A DNA stretch of 64,000 bases from Gnetum montanum (lineage: Eukaryota; Streptophyta; Gnetopsida; Gnetales; Gnetaceae), in NCBI GenBank assembly GCA_015680685.1, contig MNCI01038085.1, forward strand, positions 489,716 to 553,715. Direction: 5' to 3'. The notes beneath the pieces are model-generated. The model ran no database searches, was not told the DNA's origin, and worked only from the letters and a program-made list of their open reading frames with translations. This document shows positions 56,030-64,000 of the stretch, one piece after another (the first letter of the stretch is position 1; the number at the start of each line of letters is the position of its first letter). A program made the translations under genes and the position numbers.

Positions 56030-56880
56030 TATTAAAACCCTCAAGTGATAAAGGAGAAAATTGATTAAATTTGTCAAGTAATGGAGAATATGTAAGCCTA
56101 TCTTTAAAAGCTTTTTTAAAAATATCACCTCTCTTTGCTCTTTTATTCAAATGTAAGATAGCTTTGGTGTTTGTAATTTCACTTAATCATAAAGAAAATG
56201 ATGTTTAATTTCAATATATTTAGTTTTTCCATGAAAAATAAAATTTTTATATATAGAAATAGCAACATTATTATTTGAGTAAATAGTGATGGGATTAGAA
56301 AATACAATACTAAATAGCTTTATTATTTTCTGCATCTATAAACTCTATGCACTTGTGAGAAGTAGTTACATATCCAACTTCTACTAATGATATTGCAACA
56401 AAGCTCTACTTTTTACTCAACTAAGGTATCAAGTTTTTTCGAAGAAAGTGGCAATTTCCATTGGTAGATCTTTGATCATCTCTATTATTATCCCAATCAG
56501 CATATGTGTAAGCTTGTAGCTCAAATTTTTTACTTCTTGGATACTACATCCCATGATTTCCATTGCCCTTCAAATTGCATAAATTTTTTTTATTTGCTAC
56601 AAAATATGATTCTTTTGGATCTACCTAGAATTAAGAAATTAAGCCCACTATATAAGCTATGTCTAATCTACTTCTTGTTGCATAGTAAAGGCTTCTCACA
56701 TTGAATCTCTAAAGAGTAATATCACCTTTCTTTTTTCCATTGTCCTAACAAAGGTGTACTTTTTGTGCTTTAGGAAGTAGCAAAAACTTTAGGTTGATTC
56801 ATGTAGAATCATTTGCCCATTTGCCAAATCTACTTTTTTTGAGAGATAAAAGTGTCCTTTTTTACTTGTTGTATATGCAA
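56030..56880 (-). pseudogene. Copia RT end and RNase H remnant (-)
   Basis: Minus-strand translation has RSLYYATRSRLDIAYIVGLI (the copia 'SLLYLxATRPDIxxAV' block, near 56700-56640), LQAYTYADWDNNRDDQRSTN followed by GNCHFL (the 'YSDADWAGxxDDRKSTSG' RNase H block, near 56525-56450), then LVEVGYVTTSHKCIEF (normally STAEAEYxAxS) and FHGKTKYIEIKHHFLYD near 56230-56180. Frameshifts separate the blocks. It is a different and more decayed copia than the one at 788-5690. No LTR was found. Confidence 0.75.
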
Positions 56881-57230
56881 ATCTAGAAAGCCACATCAGC
56901 ACATGATGACTTGTGGCTCACTCATGGTGCTAGATAAACATTTTCAAAAGCTTTCCAATAAACCCAAGATCCTCTTAAATCTCCAAATAACAAGTTCTAA
57001 ACTTTCAGATTTGATTAAAAAATCTGAAATTTTCACCTTGACTCGTGGTTAAGGCATGATAAACACCATGACCTATGGTGAGCTTACCACAACCTATGTT
57101 ATCTTAATTTTTAAAAATATAAATTGATCATAACTCATGGTTTAAAAAAATTTAAATTTTTCGAATAATTTTTAACTCTAGAAAAAGATTAAGATGAATT
57201 ATTTTACTCCCATCTTTCAAAAATCTTAAC
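56881..57230. other. AT-rich DNA without recognised genes
   Basis: 350 bases with no recognisable frame or repeat between the copia remnant and element E. Confidence 0.5.
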
Positions 57231-58039
57231 TGATGAGCAGTGAGGTACCCCTACACCAAATCACATAAATCACAATCATTCACACATCACCTAGTCAAAT
57301 TTAGTAGACCTTAAGTTCTCAAGTACATTGGTTCTAAGACATGAAATCTAATTGGGATGATCATTGTTTTCTTAGTTCCACTCGTGAGATACAAGTATAT
57401 GGTTAAGCGCAATTGAGGTATATAATTTTTATCATTTTATATTTTATAAGTGTAATTGCCTAAAACAAGAATGAAAGGTAGAGAAATTTAATATCTAAGT
57501 AATCTATTACCTAGTTAGCATAACATAAGTACTTGTTCACACTCTCCACACATATCTTGAATGTTTATAGTGCTGCTGGGTTACTAAACATTAAGCATTT
57601 CTAGGTTACCAAGTGCTACACATATGCTCTAAGTGGTCATGCTTGTGTTCATTAACAAATAAAAATTAATTACTTAATTAAAGTGCATGAATATTAAATG
57701 CATTGAAAGAAACATTAATGTATTCTAAATGCTACAAGGATTATCAAAAGGGCTCATCTTTATTTCTATCACACTATTATGCTTAAGTACATCAGTGCTC
57801 AAACAAAGATTCGTACATACTTAGACTCCTACTATGAGAACTCAAAAATATTCTAACTCTAGAAATGGCTAAACTACAAGAGCTTTGCTATACTATGACA
57901 AAAACATTTTGAAAATTGTATGCCCAAGCACTATATCTATAGGCCAACATATACTCCACGATGTTAGATATTTGACATCACATATTGGGCTTTGATATTG
58001 GATATCCAATATTGGAGCATTTTAACATATGATTTATCA
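57231..58039 (-). repeat. Element E 3' LTR
   Basis: 809 bases; plus strand TGATGAGCAGTGAGG to GATTTATCA. Hairpin arms are the complements of 57802-57810 (ATCTTTGTT) and 57756-57764 (AATAAAGAT), with one G-U pair. The U3 cluster has 'gatattggatatccaatatt' (about 57994-58013), an almost perfect palindrome. Confidence 0.85.
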
Positions 58040-58052
58040 TACCCCCATGATT
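58040..58052 (-). promoter_or_regulatory. Element E polypurine tract
   Basis: Minus strand AATCATGGGGGTA directly before the 3' LTR; one base different from the A2/B tract. Confidence 0.78.
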
Positions 58053-60000
58053 GAATGAAAATTCATGCTTGAGTGAAGAAGATGAGGAACAAGTTCCTTA
58101 CAAAATATTGGGTAGGTATGGGATTATTGACTAACATACAAATTGCCTTAAATGAAGCAAATAGACTTAAGTGCTCAAGTATATGAATTTACAATATTTT
58201 ACAAAATTTGGTATGCATGACAATAGAATTGAACACCTTGGACAAAATTAATATCTAACTTAGCCTAGCAATTGGAGAGTGAGGAAGATGATCCAACGAT
58301 CATGAACGGTCCTCATCATGTGATACTATCACATCATCCTTGGTGAAAATAGTCCTACTTCCAGTCCATGCTTCCTACTACAATCACAAAAAAATAGTGG
58401 ATTAGTGTGCAATGTGTATCATATAGCTTTTAAATATCTTGTCTTGTTAATGGTTACACTTGGCTAGGTTGTGATCATGGTGGATTGATTCCTTTAGTAG
58501 TGTTAGTGGAAAGACTAAAAAATAGGGTAAAATGGATAAGCGATCCATTAAATTTGAAAAAGTTCAAACATAATGAAATACTTGAAAAGGATTTAAGAAT
58601 TCACAATAACAAAGAGGAAATTTCACTAAAAAAATGTTGTGAAGATGTGCACAATTGGATGTTATTGATGGGATATGCAAAAGAATTTGATTGTAAAAAT
58701 GTCTAAGGGAAAAGAACTTAACTAACCCATTCAAAAGATATGCAAGTGGATCCTCCCCAAAGCAATCATATGTCTTTTATATCCCTTGCATAATTTCAAA
58801 TTGAGGAGTTTTTAGAGCCCATGGATGATTAATGGTTACGAAAGGTTAAGTACAAAAAACTTCGAAGAAACTACCTAAGAATTTTGACATATCAAATCAA
58901 GACATTGAATAAGAACATGAAATTAGCAGTGAGGTGAAACATGGAAGTCATAGATGAGTGAGAGAAAAGGTAGAATGGAGTTCTTGATTAAGGTCACATA
59001 AAGTTCTTTGTGAATTTTGTGGTTAAATGACCTGATAAAATTCATCCTTAGTCTAGAACAAAACCAACCATGTTTAGTAATTTTTCATTACCATTCTAAG
59101 ACCAATTCATCCCCCTAAGATACAAAAGTTCTCTCACAAAACAACCACTATTCCTTATTAGAGAAGAAAGAAGAAGTAGAAAGCAAGGAAGGGTCTTATT
59201 TAGAGAGGATCTTCAAGCATGGGTAACATGTCTTTCTAGTCGCATAACCAATGCTTGTAGCACATTTATTTTGTCTAAGGGGTGTGCTTTGAATTCCCAT
59301 TGCCTTTCTTTTGTTTTGTTTATTTTTTTGAAATGTGAACCACACCATGCAAAGGCTTAGTTAACTTCCTTCTATTAGTCAACATGAACCAATAAGAAAT
59401 ACATGAAAACACACATGCACCCAAGTAAGTAGAAAGGCACAAAGAGTACTAAATCCCCTTGAAGTGACACCCTATTCAAATCTTTAAATCCTTTCCATTT
59501 CTAGAAACTACCAAGGTCACAAGTTCATTAATAGTTTTATTAATGAAAAAGGGACTGCACATTTCTAGAACAAGAAAAACCATAAAGCTTGTGGATGGAT
59601 GGATGTTGTGGACTGACTACCTATTGCATGAAAAAGAAACCATGTCAAAGTTATTAGTAACAAAATTTAAAGATAGAATCCAAACACCAATAATCAAATA
59701 ACCAGATAGCACATCCCCACATCAATTAAATCACACTATACCTAGTTGGTAATAAGACATGGTATTATTAAAACAAGATAACAAAATTATACTAAATAAA
59801 GAGAAATATACAAGAAATTGTAAAATAGTTTAAGAGAAATAAAATATAGTAACAATGTTGTAAAATAAAAATATTGAAAAATTAATGGAGAAAACAAAAA
59901 GGTGTAAAATAAAGAATTTTTCAGATTAATAAAGTCTAAAATAAAAACATGTAAAAAATGAGAAAAAATTGAGGAGCCACTTGTAGAATTAGCATAGATG
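58053..60000 (-). other. Element E untranslated 3' region
   Basis: No sustained frame apart from low-complexity Phe/Tyr/Leu-rich translation of T-rich DNA (about 59787-60000). Conserved blocks on the minus strand: CTTTGCATGGTGTGGTTC (59354-59337) and the AAAGCACACCCCTTAGA block (about 59291-59275). A 73-codon plus-strand frame at 58485-58706 has no match and lies antisense. Confidence 0.55.
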
Positions 60001-60303
60001 GTCATTTGCCCCATAACTAAGTTTGAAGAGACAGATGTGACATGATGAATGTGGTTATCCATCCACATAGAAGTTTGTTATTCTCGCCTATGTTGTCTCA
60101 TGGAAAAGTTTTGTCTATTTTATTTTAACCAAAGGCTTGTTATTTTGGTCCTCAGTAGGTTGCAGGCATTTTGTGCTACTTATAGAATCAGTTGTCAACC
60201 ATTGGGTGCCCTCTAGTTTAGTGGTTACTATGTACAGGAACTTGTGAATTTCAAGTTTAGTTGCACACTGACTACATGTGGTAGTGGATATGCTTTTGAT
60301 GGT
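60001..60303 (-). other. Element E pol-deletion junction
   Basis: The minus strand reads from the protease tail (EIHKFLYIVTTKLEGTQWL) into a stretch aligning with the end of the integrase tail in D, through 'tttccatgagacaacatagg', to PHSSCHICLFKLSYGANDHL, the counterpart of SFQLSHGGDGHL. The join is near 60160, about 100 bases earlier on the 3' side than in A1/A2. Confidence 0.5.
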
Positions 60304-60790
60304 TCATAACATCCACACATAGTTGCACCTGGTATCATTGTACATGATACATGAAAATTTCTTTCTCTTTATTAGACCAAATTCATTGTGCTTGGAAATC
60401 TCTAAGGAGAGGTCATGGATGCCTATTCTTGCATTGACAGTGCTGAGCCAAGCTATTTCCACAATGATAAGGAAGTCCTTGTTGCAATTGTTAACCTCAA
60501 TTACAAGGAATTTAGCAAGGCAAGACCACCCATAGAAACTAGTAATAATGTTCTTCACTAGTCCCAAGGAAATAATGATAGACTAATTTCCTAGCTCTAG
60601 ATGAATGTTCCTTTTCTTAAGAGGTGGTAGGTTCTAGGCTTTGTACATTTTATAAGAAATTAGATTCATGTCTAAACTTGAATTAAGAAGAGCTTTTCTT
60701 GGATCATTTTTGGAAATCTATAGGTAAATGAGACAACTTCCAAGATCAGATAGTTTCTTGGGAAGATTGCCAACCTTGATCTAATTAGAT
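60304..60790 (-). pseudogene. Element E aspartic protease, active site lost
   Basis: The active-site region reads ALLNSSLDMNLIS (near 60690-60650), so Asp-Ser-Gly has become Asn-Ser-Ser. Then GLVKNIITSFYGWSCLAKFL and KDFLIIVEIAWLSTVNARIG correspond to the flap and second block, with PIIMGRAW changed to LIIVEIAW. The last 88 codons are open. Confidence 0.78.
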
Positions 60791-63327
60791 ATCGCATGAT
60801 TCATTGTGACTATGCAAGCTTGAGGAGATGTTTGGTCTAAAGGGACTCAGACTAGGCTTAATGTAGAGGACGGATGATAGACAAGGTGTTTGGCTACATC
60901 AGTCTATGGGGATTTTTAGGACTTTTGGTGTGAAATACTGGCCTCTTCTTGAATTAGTATTTTGAGCCACTCAGTTGGGGAGCCAACTTTATGTTGATAG
61001 CCCTGGTAGTGGTTTGTTGCTACAACTAAGTAGGAATTTCATCCTACATGGATGCAATAGGAGGTAATGGAGCAGAAGGTGTAAGAGAATTAGTAGAAGG
61101 ATGAGGATGAGGTTAAGGATAAAATGTGGTATCCCTCCTTGCATGTGGAGAATGAGTTCGATAAGAATTAGGAGGGTAGTAGTGAGGTATGAAAGTGAAA
61201 ACATGTTTAAAAGGATCACACGGAGACAAAGGTTGCTAAATGTAATACCATATGGATTAGGTTTCTTGTAAGGATATTGCTGCCTTGTTGGTGCCAACGC
61301 CCATTACTGTAGTTGCTACCATTATTGGTACTACTCATATGGTAGCAATGGAGTTCCACTTGGATAATATTATTCTTGTTGGGAGAACTACCTAGCATTT
61401 ACTTGAGGGTAAGGTAATCTTCTAGGTGTTTACCTTTATGCTAGTCATGGATTTAGAGCATACACCCCAAACTTCTATAATTGTGACACAATAGGATAAC
61501 ATCCCTTAGGATGTTTATAATGGTAGATGTCACAGCCACTGTCATCATTTTTCATGACTTCCTCAATTGTAGCAATGCTTCCCTTACCTCTTTGATAGGC
61601 ATGTTGAGTTTTCTTACATCTCCTACACTCATGATTACTAGCTTGTTCTTTGGACTCTTTAGCAATTTTTAGGATAGCTTGAAATTTGCTATTCATGGAG
61701 TCCCATAACTGATCAACCTTAGTCGTAACTTCAAATTAAAATTTTTTAAGTTAAAAGGTTTTCCAATTCATGACCTCGTTAAGTGATGATTCTTCTTCAT
61801 TGTAATAGAATTGAACCTCCCTCTTGCAAATGAAAGGATCATGGTTCTACTCTTTTGTAGTTTATCACTTCCTTAATTCTTATTCCTCTTTAGCAACCTG
61901 CTCAATCAATCTTTGGATTTGATAGGCACTTAACTCTAACAATCGCCCTTGGGCATAGACACCAATATTTTTCCTTTTTTTGGATCAAATCCCATCTTCT
62001 ATGTGATGAAGTTGGTCTAGTTGGGAATAACCATGGCTAGGACATATATGCAATAGAGAATAGTATCATTCGATGGCATCATCCAAGGGTTCATGTCTTC
62101 CTTATTTCCATCCTTGGATCTACCTCCTCAAGTTGGACACTCAAGAGTATGTTTGATATTTTTTATTGAATAATTCAAGCATTATACTCCATTGTCTGAT
62201 AGATTCTAGTTCTAATGATTAGTATTAGTTCTTTGCTTCTATAATGAGTGTCCTAGGGTATAACTTATGTTTTTCCACCTATTTGCAATATTTTACAAGG
62301 CATATGCATCTAGAAAATCTTGGAGATGGTTTTGCAGATCTAAGTTATATCCTCCTTCAAATCAAGGGATATTGTTCATGTCTAGCCTCTTGATCCAACT
62401 ATCCTTAGTTTTCCTTGTAGGGATTTTCATTATCTCTACAATGTTAAGCATGCTTTGGATAGTAAGCAAAGGCTCATTGAGGCCCTAATTCTAGTGCTTA
62501 CAATGCCCTCTACTACCCCTTCATTCATGGCAGTGGATCTTTCTTGAATGCCTACACCACCAATCTTGACTTGCCTAATGGTTCCTTTGATCATTTCAGT
62601 CCCATCGGTCACCTTCATCATGGTGACATCCCTTGTGGTTGTGATCAGAGCTAGAAGAAGATGATGATGATGACAAAGGTGAAGAGGAAGGACTAGCAAC
62701 ATCACGATGTTTGCTACCACCTCTTTGATGATTACAACCACAATCATGAACTTGTTTCTTGTTCGTATCCTTGTCCTAACTTGCCTCTTTGGATCTTTCT
62801 TTGTCATTGAATTCATTTTTACCAAAACTAGGATTGTGAATTGTGGATTGTAGGTTTTGGTTTTGACCTCCTTCATCCAAGTCAAAGAGAGGAATTCCAC
62901 TGAATGGAAAACCCCCAAAGAAGGATTCTCAATTTTCTTTTTGGTATAGCAAGAATGGGAAATCATTAAATCCTTTCAACTTCATAAATTCATAGCACTA
63001 TTTTAACTGGTGATTCCTAATATGTTGTGCCTTAGTGGGATGATAATCCCTAGCATTTGTATCTTGCACAATGTACTCAGCATGAAGTTCCTAGAGACCT
63101 AATAGGATAAGTATTTGTTGAAGCATCACAAGAACAAATTGATTCAGTGGCAACACAATGTTGCCTTCCATGTCACGCCACCACAATTGTTCATCCTAGT
63201 GTAAGATGAAGGTGAAATTGGATACATACTCATCAAGATGAGCATATACTAGTATGTACTATTGGGATACCTATTGATGTACTCCATTAGACTTGGATGA
63301 AGAATCACTCCCATGAGAAGAAGACAT
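60791..63327 (-). pseudogene. Element E gag and spacer
   Basis: Starts at 63327 with MSSSHGSDSSSKSNG and meets a stop after about 18 codons. Then a Ser/His/Asp-rich linker (about 62780-62520), the capsid region (about 62400-61900), and 61696-61475, open, with NSKFQAILKIAKESKEQASN and the knuckle GCDIYHYKHPKGC near 61520-61480, which has Tyr for the second Cys. The Pro/Asn-rich spacer follows to about 60791. Confidence 0.75.
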
Positions 63328-63470
63328 CTTGTGTTTAAGAAATAAAAATGTAGTGTGCTCTTTAAATTCTTTGTAGTTATTTTTAAGGTATGATATAGCT
63401 TTAGGGATCATACCAATAATTTTTAATAACTTTTTACGAGTCCTAGATAGTGCACATAACAACTAAAAGA

Positions 63471-63488
63471 TCCCTGGCAATGGCACCA
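63471..63488 (-). promoter_or_regulatory. Element E tRNA-Asp primer-binding site
   Basis: Minus strand TGGTGCCATTGCCAGGGA, one base after the LTR end; 15 of 18 matches, all differences transitions. The best preserved primer site in the window. Confidence 0.88.
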
Positions 63489-63489
63489 A

Positions 63490-64000
63490 TGATGAACAAT
63501 TAGGTACCCCTAGATCCAATAATACAAATCACAAGCATTCATGCACGATTCATTTGAATTCTGTAGAGCTTAAGTTCTCAAGTACCCGGGTTCTAAGACA
63601 TGAAATCTAATCAGGATAATCATTGTCTTCTTAGTTCCACTTGTGAGGTATAAGTATATGATTAAGTGCAACTGAGGTATATGATTTTTATCATTTTATA
63701 TTTTATAAGTGTAATCGTTTAAAATAAGAATGAAAGATAGAGGAATTTAATATCTAATTAATCTAGTGCCTAGCCAGCTTAACACAGGTACCCATTCCCA
63801 CTCTTTGGAGACATCTTGAATGCATATAGCGCTACTAGGTTACCAAACGTTAAGCATTTTTGGGTTGCCAAGTGCTACACGTATGCTCGAAGTAGTCATG
63901 CTTTTTTTCATTAAAAATTGAAAATTAATTACCTAATTAAAATTCATGAATATTAAATGCATTAAAATAAACATTAATATATTCTTGGTGTTGCAAATAT
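63490..64000 (-). repeat. Element E 5' LTR, cut by window end
   Basis: Starts TGATGAACAATTAGG on the plus strand and matches 57231 onward through the 'gacatgaaatctaat', 'cattgtcttcttagttccac' and 'gaatgaaagatagaggaattt' blocks. The U3 part lies outside the window. Confidence 0.85.

Larger units (their letters stand above)
57231..64000 (-). mobile_element. Element E: pol-less Athila-like element, runs off the window
   Basis: Minus strand: the 5' LTR starts beyond 64000 and ends at 63490, then tRNA-Asp primer site, gag, protease, untranslated 3' region, polypurine tract, and 3' LTR 58039-57231. No RT, RNase H or integrase. The break lies in a different place from A1/A2: E keeps about 100 bases more of the integrase tail side. 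The LTR lineage differs from A1/A2, D and B. Confidence 0.83.

Noticed and set aside
58485-58706. 73-codon plus-strand frame in element E 3' region
   Set aside because: Antisense to the element, no match, and not open in the homologous parts of other copies.
1-64000. tRNA, rRNA, CRISPR or prokaryotic operon features
   Set aside because: None seen; the short tRNA-like matches are primer-binding sites of retrotransposons.

Overview
The window looks like heterochromatic intergenic DNA from a seed plant with a large genome. It is AT-rich, has no intact host gene, and is almost filled with nested, decayed LTR retrotransposons typical of plants. Most are Ty3/gypsy elements of the Athila type: the primer-binding site is complementary to the 3' end of plant tRNA-Asp, LTRs are 0.75-1.05 kb with TGATG...CATCA ends, and the integrase has a WGIDFMG-type core. 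The rest are Ty1/copia elements of the Sirevirus type. I cannot name the species.

Layout. 1-780: truncated Athila-like LTR. About 788-5690: decayed copia element (+) with 3' LTR 4569-5690. 5691-8410: the end of another LTR with an initiator-Met-like primer site, an interrupted reading frame (6506-7057), and a GC-richer segment without recognisable homology. 8640-10160: LTR-like promoter block. 10290-20149: minus-strand Athila-like element C, split by element A1 (10695-~18117). 20154-33048: element B (+), split by element A2 (23240-30277); A2 has a perfect target duplication (CAGCA) and B a 4/5 one. 34381-35250: solo LTR. 37390-43135: minus-strand Athila-like remains (G) interrupted by Sirevirus fragment H (to 39858). 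43547-53170: element D (-), the only Athila-like copy with gag, protease, RT, RNase H and integrase. 54246-54575: small Dof-like zinc-finger reading frame. 56030-56780: copia RNase H fragment. 57231-64000: element E (-), running off the window.

How the elements relate. A1, A2 and E carry gag and protease but lack RT, RNase H and integrase; B carries gag and only the tail of the protease region. They look like non-autonomous gag-only partners of a D-like element. A1 and A2 share the same pol-deletion junction, while E has a different one, so pol was lost more than once. All share the tRNA-Asp primer site, an AGTCATGGGGG(TA) polypurine motif, conserved blocks in a 1.5-2 kb untranslated 3' region, and a stem-loop in the LTR R region whose 3' arm contains AATAAA. 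The stem changes in compensatory ways between LTR lineages. This conserved poly(A) hairpin and the family of pol-less elements are the most interesting signals. I saw no tRNA, rRNA, CRISPR or prokaryotic features.
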